A model generated the notes under the pieces. The model did no database searches, was not told where the DNA came from, and worked only from the letters and a program-made list of their open reading frames with translations. This document shows, piece by piece, positions 1 through 9,064 of a stretch of 48,842 bases of DNA (the first letter of the stretch is position 1; each line of letters opens with the position of its first letter). Made by a program: the position numbers and the translations under genes. This DNA comes from Vulcanimicrobiia bacterium (lineage in GTDB: Bacteria > Vulcanimicrobiota > Vulcanimicrobiia > Vulcanimicrobiales > Vulcanimicrobiaceae), in NCBI GenBank assembly GCA_024281075.1, contig JAMXLK010000073.1:1-48842 (forward strand), in the 5' to 3' direction.

Positions 1-2
1 GC

Positions 3-989
3 GCGCTGATCGGCTCGCCCCGTCAAAACGACGAAGCGAGTTTCGACGTCATAGACGGTCGCATCGGGCACGTGCGCGTCAACGGCGATGCATCCCAAGC
101 ATGGAGCCCAACGTCGCTGGTGCGATCTTCGGCGCTTTCCGATCTTTTTTCGCGCGGCGGTCCGACGCCCGCGTGGATATTGCTGACCGTGCTCGCTGCT
201 TTTGGGCTTGGCGCGCTCCACGGACTCGAGCCCGGCCACGGGAAGGCATTGCTCGCCTTCACGCTCGTCGGCTCGCGCGCGACGTTCAAACAAGCTGCGA
301 TTCTGGCGGGCGCATTGACCGTTGCGCACACGATCGCCGTGCTGCTACTGGGTCTGCTGCTGTTCGTCGCCGCGGGCTTTGCGACCGAAAGCCTTTTTAC
401 GTGGATCACGTTGATCTCCGGCGTCGCAGTGACTGCCATCGGTGCGCGTAGCCTCGCAGTTGCGGCCTTACATCGGTACCAGCACGCGCACGCCCACGCC
501 CATCACCACGCGCGCGAGCACTCCCATTCGCATGCGCTTCCAGGCTCGGCGTCGCTGCATTTTCCCAGCGCCGTCGTCGCGGCGATGAGCGGCGGTATCG
601 CGCCCTGCCCAGCGGCCATCGTCGTGTTGCTCACCGCGCTGCACTTGCACCGCGTCGGCTACGGATTGACGCTGATCGTCATCTTCAGTCTCGGCTTAGC
701 AACAACTCTCACTGCATTGGGCATGGCCGTCGTGCGCGGCGCCGCTTGGCTATCGCGGCGCTCCCTATTCGAGCGCGCCTCGCGCTACGCGCCGTTCGTT
801 TCGGCGACTGTCATCTCGATCATCGGCGCCGGCATGCTCGCGCAAGGGCTGATCGGCCAAGGACTACACGTCCACGCTCCCACGCTCGTTACGCTGACCC
901 TGGCCGGCGTCGCAATCGCCGTTATTCTTCTCACGCTCATCACGACCCGTTCAACACACCCCTCTCTCGCGATAAAGGAGACCACATGA
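3..989 (+). CDS. NicO-family nickel/cobalt transporter, 5' end missing
   Basis: Membrane transporter for Ni2+ or Co2+ of the NicO/RcnA family. The reading frame is open to the first base of the window, so the gene begins upstream; a GTG at 72 is possible but not needed. Seen: a first membrane segment carrying HGLEPGHGK, the NicO signature; a later segment with GGIAPCPAA; about six hydrophobic segments; and a cytoplasmic-type loop rich in histidine (HAHAHAHHH and HSHSH), as in metal exporters and importers of this family. The residues before the first membrane segment look like the end of an extracytoplasmic domain. The stop overlaps the next ATG (ATGA), so it is probably cotranscribed with the DUF4331 genes. 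Uptake versus efflux cannot be told from sequence. Confidence 0.85.
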   Translation, partial: ALIGSPRQNDEASFDVIDGRIGHVRVNGDASQAWSPTSLVRSSALSDLFSRGGPTPAWILLTVLAAFGLGALHGLEPGHGKALLAFTLVGSRATFKQAAILAGALTVAHTIAVLLLGLLLFVAAGFATESLFTWITLISGVAVTAIGARSLAVAALHRYQHAHAHAHHHAREHSHSHALPGSASLHFPSAVVAAMSGGIAPCPAAIVVLLTALHLHRVGYGLTLIVIFSLGLATTLTALGMAVVRGAAWLSRRSLFERASRYAPFVSATVISIIGAGMLAQGLIGQGLHVHAPTLVTLTLAGVAIAVILLTLITTRSTHPSLAIKETT

Positions 990-1804
990 AAATCCTTCGT
1001 TCCGTTGGGACGATGGCGGCGGTCTTCGTGCTCGCTTTCTCGATCTCGCTCTACTCGTTTAGAGCGGCCCGTGGATCCGATCACCAAGACTCACCGACCG
1101 TCGTTGCCAACCCGCTCGCAGATATCACCGACGTTTTCGCGTTCCCGAACCCAAACGATGCCTCGCGCGTCGCCCTGGTGATGGACGTGCGTCCGCTGAT
1201 TCCGGCCGGCATGTACGGCGGAATCGGCCTCGATCCGAACGTGCTTTACCAGTTCAAGATCGCCAATACCGGCGTCACTTCAAACTCATTCAAAGAAAAT
1301 CTCGTTTTGCAGTTCACCGCCGACACGACCGGCTCGTCGCAAAAGATAACGCTCTACGGGCCGGCCATTCCCAATGAAGTGGGAACCGCAAACACGCTCG
1401 TTTCAAAGACCGGCAGCTTCGCGTTCGGTAAAGTCTCCTCGCTCAAGCACGGGATTAAAGTGTTTGTAGGGCCGCGCCGCGACCCGTTCTACTTCGACCT
1501 CGCGCAGTTCTTCAAAATCATTCCCGACCGCAACTACATGAATCATCCGCACGTGCCGCCGGCGACCGCCGATTCGTTCCGCTTTGCTTCGCGCAAACAA
1601 GAGATCATTCTCAACGGCGTCGATTACGGCACGGCCGGTTCCAACAAATGCAAGATTGCAAAGCCTCAGGATTATCTCGCCGACTACGACGTTCTCTCGA
1701 TCGTCATAGAGATGCCGAAGTCAATGCTCGCGCCGGCGAGCGGATCGGCGGGGATCATCGCACTCTGGGCGACCACCGGCACGCCCGACGGCCACGCGGA
1801 GTAG
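986..1804 (+). CDS. Exported DUF4331 protein, N-terminal half of the family
   Basis: 272 residues. The start is the ATG that overlaps the previous stop, with AAAGGAG about 6 bases ahead. A Sec signal (residues about 1-29) is followed by SDHQDSPTVVANPLADITD, the typical beginning of DUF4331 proteins, which are exported proteins of unknown function. The body matches the first part of the family: the DVYAF-like DVFAFPNP and a central stretch near LSIVIEMPKSML followed by IIALWATTG. The part expected after that is missing here but is encoded by the next gene. It lies between Ni/Co transporters, which may hint at metal handling; this is inference only. Confidence 0.85.
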   Translation: MKILRSVGTMAAVFVLAFSISLYSFRAARGSDHQDSPTVVANPLADITDVFAFPNPNDASRVALVMDVRPLIPAGMYGGIGLDPNVLYQFKIANTGVTSNSFKENLVLQFTADTTGSSQKITLYGPAIPNEVGTANTLVSKTGSFAFGKVSSLKHGIKVFVGPRRDPFYFDLAQFFKIIPDRNYMNHPHVPPATADSFRFASRKQEIILNGVDYGTAGSNKCKIAKPQDYLADYDVLSIVIEMPKSMLAPASGSAGIIALWATTGTPDGHAE

Positions 1805-1815
1805 GAGTTTCAATC

Positions 1816-2406
1816 ATGACGACACGCTATAAACTATCGTTGCTCGGTCTCGCGTTGGTAGGCGCGCTGATCGGCGGCTGCAGCTCGAACGCGGCAGTCA
1901 CCCCCGCTTTGCGCGAGACGCCCAGCTACATCCATTCATCGCAGACGGTCTACAAACAGATCGAGCTGCTCTCTCGGCCCGCGGTGAAAGAGGCGTTCGA
2001 GATGTTCAAAGACCACAACCGGACCAACCGTTCCGAACCCTACGACGACCGGGTGCTTGCGCACCAGATCAAATCGTTCACGTTGGCATTTCGAAGCAAG
2101 GATAACGCCGACACGTTGCAGGCCGTGCTCTATCCGAACGTGATGAAGGTCGACCTGTCGCAAAATACCACAACCGCTGCTTACCTTGGAGTCGAGACGG
2201 GCGGAGCCACGGGAAGCAAATATGGTGGACGCGCTCTGAGCGACGACATTATTGACATCTCGCTCGGGGCGATCTTCGGCAACACGCTTTCCGCGCTGGG
2301 CCTCATTCCCGACGACCACAAAGAAGCTCCGTGCTTGACGACCGACAACATCGCGTACGATAAGTCGAACACGACCACGTTCCCTTACATCCAGGCACCG
2401 CTCTAA
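1816..2406 (+). CDS. Lipoprotein resembling the C-terminal half of DUF4331
   Basis: 196 residues, ATG preceded by TAGGAG. It has a lipoprotein signal with lipobox-like LIGGC, so the mature protein is probably lipid-anchored. The rest resembles the end of DUF4331 proteins: QIELLSRPAVKEAF, then LYPNVMKVDLS, GGRALSDDIIDISLGAIFG and a closing FPYIQAPL. Together with the preceding gene it would make one complete DUF4331 protein, so the family appears split into a soluble exported half and a lipid-anchored half. A simple frameshift is unlikely, because this gene has its own ribosome site and signal peptide. Function unknown. Confidence 0.8.
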   Translation: MTTRYKLSLLGLALVGALIGGCSSNAAVTPALRETPSYIHSSQTVYKQIELLSRPAVKEAFEMFKDHNRTNRSEPYDDRVLAHQIKSFTLAFRSKDNADTLQAVLYPNVMKVDLSQNTTTAAYLGVETGGATGSKYGGRALSDDIIDISLGAIFGNTLSALGLIPDDHKEAPCLTTDNIAYDKSNTTTFPYIQAPL

Positions 2407-2409
2407 CCC

Positions 2410-3723
2410 ATGAAAGCGCCACAGGCGATTGTCGTCCTTGCGACGGCAATCGCCCTCGGGGCCGTCTGGCCGTGGTTCGCTGGGCGCAACGCGCGGGCGA
2501 GTTTGGTGCCGCTCGCGCCGATCCAGACTGATTACCTGCAACGTAATGCGCTCATCGCTTTTTACGAAAAACAAGCCCGCCGCGATACCACCGATCAGAT
2601 CACGCGTCGCATGCTGGGGGGTCAGTACCTACAAAGATTTCGCGAAACCGGCGACCTCAACGACGTCTCACGCGCGCTCGCCGTCGCGAAAGACTCGCTG
2701 CGACTGCAACCGCACGGCAACGTTCAGGCCCTCGGAGTCATCGCTTCCGGCGACATCGCGCTGCACCGCTTCACCGCCGCACTCGCCGCGGAAGAATCTG
2801 CCGTTGAAGCTGAACCGTCCGACGATAACTCGCGCGCGCAAGTAGTATCGATTCTCATGGAGATCGGCCGCTACGAGCGCGCCGCGCACATTCTTGCCCG
2901 GGCGCAGCAAACCGATCCGAACCCGACGTGGATGTCGATCCGCGCGCGATACGACGAAATTACCGGCGATTTGTTGGGAGCTCGCGTACAAATGGAGCGG
3001 GCCGCGGCGATCGTCGACCGCATCGTCGTCATCCCCGCTTACACGCGTTCGTGGTATCACATGCGTGAAGGGCAGCTCGCCTTCGAAGCGGGCGACACCG
3101 GAAGCGCCGTCACGCAGTTGGATGAAGCGCTGCGTATCTTTCCCGACAACGCCATGGCGCTGCTGGTCGAAGCAAAACTCTACCGCGCGCACCGCGATTG
3201 GCCACGCGCGCTTGCTGCGGCGACCCGCAGCGCCGAACTCTATCCGCTGCCGCAAGCGCTCGGCTACGAGGCGGACGCCCAGCGCGCGCTCGGCGATGGC
3301 GCCGGCGCGCGCCGAACCGACGCGCTCATTCGTGCCGAACAGCGCCTCTTGAACGCGCGCGGCGTTAACGATCGGCTGCTCGCAATGTACTACGCGGAGC
3401 ATCACGAGCATTTACAAGACGCACTCGTCGCGGCACGATCCGATCTAGTCAAGCGCGGCGACGAGATTTATGCCGACGATACTATGGCGTGGGTGCTTGC
3501 CGCGCTGGGGCGCTGGAACGCGGCGCGTGTCTACGCACTCCGGGCTACGCGATACGACACGGCGGATCCGGAGCTGCAGTATCATGCCGCCGTCATCGCG
3601 TGGCATACCGGACACGTAGCTGAAGCGCGGCGGCGGCTTCGCACGGCGCTGGCCGCGGACCCGCAGTTCCATCCGGTTTATGCCGACGATGCTCGACGGC
3701 TTCTTGCGGTGGCGGGCAAATGA
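2410..3723 (+). CDS. TPR-repeat exported protein
   Basis: 437 residues, starting three bases after the previous stop. The N-terminus has a hydrophobic segment (about 8-25) that could be a signal or membrane anchor. From about residue 65 to the end there are degenerate tetratricopeptide helices, for example FEAGDTGSAVTQLDEALRIF and RWNAARVYALRATRYD. No catalytic motif is seen. TPR proteins usually scaffold protein assemblies, and this one sits in the same run as the two DUF4331 halves and ends in an ATGA overlap with the NiCoT permease, so all probably act together at the envelope. Specific partner unknown. Confidence 0.8.
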   Translation: MKAPQAIVVLATAIALGAVWPWFAGRNARASLVPLAPIQTDYLQRNALIAFYEKQARRDTTDQITRRMLGGQYLQRFRETGDLNDVSRALAVAKDSLRLQPHGNVQALGVIASGDIALHRFTAALAAEESAVEAEPSDDNSRAQVVSILMEIGRYERAAHILARAQQTDPNPTWMSIRARYDEITGDLLGARVQMERAAAIVDRIVVIPAYTRSWYHMREGQLAFEAGDTGSAVTQLDEALRIFPDNAMALLVEAKLYRAHRDWPRALAAATRSAELYPLPQALGYEADAQRALGDGAGARRTDALIRAEQRLLNARGVNDRLLAMYYAEHHEHLQDALVAARSDLVKRGDEIYADDTMAWVLAALGRWNAARVYALRATRYDTADPELQYHAAVIAWHTGHVAEARRRLRTALAADPQFHPVYADDARRLLAVAGK

Positions 3724-4742
3724 CAATGCGCGCGAATCTGATTCGCCTGTACGGATTCCTGATCGGGCTAAACCTCACGGCGTGGGCGCTCGCATTATGG
3801 GCGTTTTGGTCGCATCCGATTCTGCTCGGAACGGCACTGCTTGCGTACACTTTTGGTCTTCGGCACGCGATCGACGCCGACCACATCTCCGCGATCGACA
3901 ACGCGACGCGCAAGCTCATGCAGGACCGCAAGAGTCCTCTCGGTGTCGGGCTCTTCTTTTCGTTGGGACATTCGACCGTCGTCGTGGCGCTCACCGTCGC
4001 CGTTGCGATTGGTGCTGCGGTGATCAAGGATCGGCTACCCGCACTACAGCAAGCCGGCACGCTGATCGGCACGTCGGTCTCGGCGGGCTTCTTATTGTTG
4101 ATCGGGGCGATCAACCTCACGGTCTTATTCGACATTTGCGGAGCATTCGGGCGCGCGCGTCGCGGCGAGACCGATGAAGGTTCGAAGCTCGACACAACAT
4201 TGAACCGCCGTGGTTTGCTGGGGCGCCTTTTTGCGCCGCTTCTGCAGATCGTCGATCAGAGCTGGAAGATGTATCCGATCGGCGTGCTGTTCGGACTGGG
4301 CTTTGACACCGCTACCGAGGTCGCGTTGCTTGGAATTGCGGCGGTCGAGGCCGGCAAAGGCCTTCCGGTCGTCGACATTTTGCTGTTTCCGCTGCTCTTT
4401 ACCGCCGGAATGTCGCTGATCGACACCACCGACGGCATCCTCATGCTCGGCGCGTACGGCTGGGCTTTCGTGAAACCCGTGCGTAAGTTGTACTATAACG
4501 CCGTGATCACGATGATCTCGGTCGTCGTGGCACTCGCCGTCGGCGGCATCGAAGCGATCGGCGTCGTTGCCGATCAGTTCCGGCTCAACGGCGGCATTTG
4601 GGATGCAGTGAGGCTGCTCAACGAAAACTTCGGACTCCTCGGCTTCATCATCGTTGCGCTCTTCATGGCGAGCTGGCTCATTTCAGCGGCAATGTATAAG
4701 GTACTCAGGTACGACGAACTGGAGCCGCGGCTTGGCTCATGA
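3720..4742 (+). CDS. nicT: NiCoT-family nickel/cobalt permease
   Basis: 340 residues, high-affinity Ni2+/Co2+ uptake permease of the HoxN/NixA family. Seen: the family signature RHAIDADHISAIDN (about residues 48-61) in the second membrane segment, LFFSLGHSTVV in the third, GLGFDTATEVALLGIAA, and LFTAGMSLIDTTDGILM. About eight membrane segments are predicted by eye, and the length is normal for the family. The start chosen is the ATG overlapping the preceding stop; another ATG lies two codons on. It is the second Ni/Co transporter family in the run, after NicO. The 3' end overlaps the convergent Fur-type gene by 6 bases. Nickel or cobalt specificity is not resolved. Confidence 0.9.
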   Translation: MTMRANLIRLYGFLIGLNLTAWALALWAFWSHPILLGTALLAYTFGLRHAIDADHISAIDNATRKLMQDRKSPLGVGLFFSLGHSTVVVALTVAVAIGAAVIKDRLPALQQAGTLIGTSVSAGFLLLIGAINLTVLFDICGAFGRARRGETDEGSKLDTTLNRRGLLGRLFAPLLQIVDQSWKMYPIGVLFGLGFDTATEVALLGIAAVEAGKGLPVVDILLFPLLFTAGMSLIDTTDGILMLGAYGWAFVKPVRKLYYNAVITMISVVVALAVGGIEAIGVVADQFRLNGGIWDAVRLLNENFGLLGFIIVALFMASWLISAAMYKVLRYDELEPRLGS

Positions 4743-5162
4743 AGCGCAATCCGCGCAGTGCCCTTCGAACGTGACTCGCTCGGTGTCGATCGTAAAACCG
4801 TGCTCGAGCGCGAGCGCCTTCAGGGTGCGTGACGGAACCGCGTAAGGAACGTCCTCGATTTCGCCGCATTCACTGCAGCGGAAATGCGCGTGCTTCGGGC
4901 CGACGGGTTCGTACGTCGCGGCTTCGGCGCCGGGAACGTGCAGCTCCGATACCAAACCGAGATCGCGCAAGCGTTCGAGGCCACGGTAGACTGTCGAGAA
5001 TCCGATGCCGGGCCGGCGCTTGAGTGCTTTTGTATAGATCTCCGCGGGTGTAAGATGACGCCCGAGGCCACTCTGCTCCACGATGTCGTAGATAAGCTGG
5101 TAGTTCTTCGGAAGCTTCGGCTCGGCAGGATTGCGCCGACTGAGAGTGAAAGTCACTTTCAC
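4737..5162 (-). CDS. Fur-family metalloregulator, PerR-like
   Basis: 141 residues. A winged-helix DNA-binding half (TPAEIYTKALKRRPGIGFS, then STVYRGLERLRDLGLV) is followed by a metal-binding half with KHAHFRC, CSEC and CADC; the two CxxC pairs are the structural zinc site. It is divergent from katG with 56 bases between the two starts, the arrangement expected for a peroxide sensor (PerR/FurA type). A nickel (Nur) or zinc (Zur) regulator is possible because the neighbouring gene is a Ni/Co permease. The start is GTG at 5162, with a second in-frame GTG at 5156; both lie in a perfect palindrome, which suggests autoregulation. Confidence 0.88.
   Translation of the reverse strand: MKVTFTLSRRNPAEPKLPKNYQLIYDIVEQSGLGRHLTPAEIYTKALKRRPGIGFSTVYRGLERLRDLGLVSELHVPGAEAATYEPVGPKHAHFRCSECGEIEDVPYAVPSRTLKALALEHGFTIDTERVTFEGHCADCAS
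5146..5162. promoter_or_regulatory. Fur-family operator palindrome
   Basis: GTGAAAGTCACTTTCAC is a perfect inverted repeat with 8-base arms and one central base. Its core TGAAAGT-C-ACTTTCA has the 7-1-7 layout of Fur, PerR and Zur boxes. It covers the regulator's start codon, and the katG start is 57 bases away. A second, weaker repeat follows: GCGTTT at 5163-5168 and AAACGC at 5177-5182. Binding by the adjacent Fur-type protein is inference. Confidence 0.65.
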
Positions 5163-5212
5163 GCGTTTCGTTAAGCAAACGCCTTAATCTTTCCACCGGA
5201 TCGGAGAAATAG

Positions 5213-7426
<2,214 letters not shown>

Positions 7427-7463
7427 CGACTAACGCGCCGGGAACGCGCGCTTCGGAGAGCGT

Positions 7464-8726
7464 ATGCAAGTGAACGTCATGCGTATCATAGCATTACTTG
7501 CATCCGCTCTCTTGCTGTCGGCGTGCGCGCACTTTTCGCAATCGCCGCTTCCAAGCACGCTCTCGAACGGCGCGTCGTCGCTGCGTCCGGCGAATGGGCC
7601 CTGGCTCTGCGGATCGCCGCCATCGCTTCAATCTCAGTCAAGCGCGATCGAATCGAACGCCGGAAGCGGCTACAAGAACATCTACAAATTCAAAGCGACG
7701 CCCGACGGCGGCTCACCATACGCCGGATTGCTGGCGCTCAACGGCAAGCTTTACGGCACGACGTATGCCGGCGGCAAAAACGGCTTTGGGGCAGTCTTCG
7801 AAACCAGTCCCACCGGCCAAGAACGCGTCGTCTACAGCTTCAAAGGTGGAGCGGACGGTGCGTATCCTTGCGCGGGCCTCATTGACGTCAACGGCAAGCT
7901 CTATGGTACCGCTGCGCAAGGCGGCGCACAAAACTGGGGCACGATCTACGAAGTCACCACGTCGGGGCAAGAGCGCACGCTCTATGCATTCAAGGCGCAG
8001 CCCGACGGTGCCGCGCCCTACGGGGCGCTGCTCGCGCTCAACGGAAAACTTTACGGCACGACGGTTGAAGGCGGAAAGTACGGTTACGGCGCGGTCTTCA
8101 CAAGCACGACGTCAGGTTCGAAGCACCTGATTTACAGCTTCCACGGCGGAAAGGACGGCGCGTACCCCTACTGTACGTTGATCGCAGTCAAAGACACGCT
8201 GTACGGCACCACCATGCAGGGCGGAGCTAACAACTGGGGCACGGCCTTTAGTCTGAGCACGGCGGGCCAAGAGCGCGTGCTCCATAGCTTCAAAGCACAG
8301 CCGGATGGTGCGTATCCGTTCGACGGTCTTACCGCGGTCGGCACCAAGTTATATGGCACCGCAAAGGAGGGCGGTTCGGCCGGTTACGGGGTCATCTTCT
8401 ACGTGACGGCGAGCGCTCAAGAGCACGTCGTTTATTCATTCAAAGGCGGAGCGGACGGCGCATATCCGTATGCAGGTCTCCTTGCGCTCAACGGCGTGCT
8501 GTACGGCACCACCTATCAAGGCGGAAAGCCCAATTGGGGAACGGTCTTTCAGCTTGCGTCCGGCAAAGAGACGGTGCTGCACGCGTTCCAAGCGCAGAAC
8601 AACGGCGCCACCGACGGCGCGTATCCGTTCGCAGCGCTGACCGCGGTGAGCGGCAAGGTGTACGGTACCGCCGAGGGCGGCGGTATCAACAGCGGCTGGG
8701 GAACGGTCTACACGTTTACGCCGTAG
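7464..8726 (+). CDS. GloVer-repeat beta-propeller lipoprotein
   Basis: 420 residues. A lipoprotein signal (LLASALLLSAC) is followed by a short linker and seven tandem repeats of about 50 residues, each with LYGT and GG plus a closing GxVF or GTxY, the choice-of-anchor GloVer type. Seven repeats of this size fit a seven-bladed beta-propeller. Repeats alternate between two kinds: odd ones read F-K-A-(Q/T)-P-D-G, even ones GG-x-D-G-A-Y-P with NWGT. The start has GGAGAG five bases ahead; an internal ATG at 7479 is an alternative. It probably sits on the cell surface or in the periplasm. No function is known for the family beyond likely binding. Confidence 0.85.
   Translation: MQVNVMRIIALLASALLLSACAHFSQSPLPSTLSNGASSLRPANGPWLCGSPPSLQSQSSAIESNAGSGYKNIYKFKATPDGGSPYAGLLALNGKLYGTTYAGGKNGFGAVFETSPTGQERVVYSFKGGADGAYPCAGLIDVNGKLYGTAAQGGAQNWGTIYEVTTSGQERTLYAFKAQPDGAAPYGALLALNGKLYGTTVEGGKYGYGAVFTSTTSGSKHLIYSFHGGKDGAYPYCTLIAVKDTLYGTTMQGGANNWGTAFSLSTAGQERVLHSFKAQPDGAYPFDGLTAVGTKLYGTAKEGGSAGYGVIFYVTASAQEHVVYSFKGGADGAYPYAGLLALNGVLYGTTYQGGKPNWGTVFQLASGKETVLHAFQAQNNGATDGAYPFAALTAVSGKVYGTAEGGGINSGWGTVYTFTP
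7683..8723 (+). repeat. Seven tandem coding repeats of about 150 bases
   Basis: These encode the seven GloVer repeats (about 49-54 residues each). The alternation of two repeat types gives a higher-order unit of about 300 bases, in the pattern A-B-A-B-A-B-A, suggesting growth by duplication of pairs. The last repeat carries a five-residue insertion. Confidence 0.75.
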
Positions 8727-8745
8727 GCGTTACCGTCGCCGCGGA

Positions 8746-9045
8746 CTACTCTTCGACTTGCTGCAGCCGGCCGGTCAGAAGTTGATACACCATCATGAAG
8801 TCACCGCAGAACGACAGTGCCGGATGCTCCAGCGTTTTGGGCTGGTTCTTTTCGAAGACCCAGTGCGACACGAACGCGGGAAGATAACCCAGCGCTAATC
8901 CGCCTAAGAGCCAGGCGGGACGCCGCATGGCGACGGCGCTCAATCCGACGGCCAGGCCACTGAGAAGGCCCGCTGCGTGCACGAGCTTCGTGCGGCGGTC
9001 CCGATGCGCGGCCAGATACTCGGGATAGAACTCTTCAAACGTCAT
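8746..9045 (-). CDS. DUF962 / Mpo1-like membrane protein
   Basis: 99 residues. Two hydrophobic hairpins (about residues 24-38 and 45-62) lie between conserved polar pieces FEEFYPEYLAAHRDRRTKLVH and SHWVFEKNQPKTLEHP, the pattern of the DUF962 family. Yeast Mpo1, of this family, is an iron-dependent dioxygenase of 2-hydroxy fatty acids, and the four conserved histidines (14, 23, 61, 74) are here, so a similar role is possible. The first in-frame ATG that gives the family's normal N-terminus was chosen; longer in-frame starts run into the neighbour. It follows the MCO-ZIP gene by 19 bases on the same strand and may be cotranscribed. Confidence 0.8.
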   Translation of the reverse strand: MTFEEFYPEYLAAHRDRRTKLVHAAGLLSGLAVGLSAVAMRRPAWLLGGLALGYLPAFVSHWVFEKNQPKTLEHPALSFCGDFMMVYQLLTGRLQQVEE

Positions 9046-9064
9046 GGTAGACGAATGATAACCG

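Noticed and set aside
746-985. N-terminal extension of the DUF4331 gene
   Set aside because: Arg-rich out-of-frame reading of the NicO gene; the ATG at 986 has a ribosome site and a signal peptide.
986-2406. Frameshift or sequencing error splitting one DUF4331 gene
   Set aside because: The second gene has its own ribosome site, signal peptide and lipobox, so a true fission is more likely.
7683-8723. CRISPR-like or mobile tandem repeat
   Set aside because: Repeats are in-frame protein repeats with diverged DNA and no spacers of constant length.
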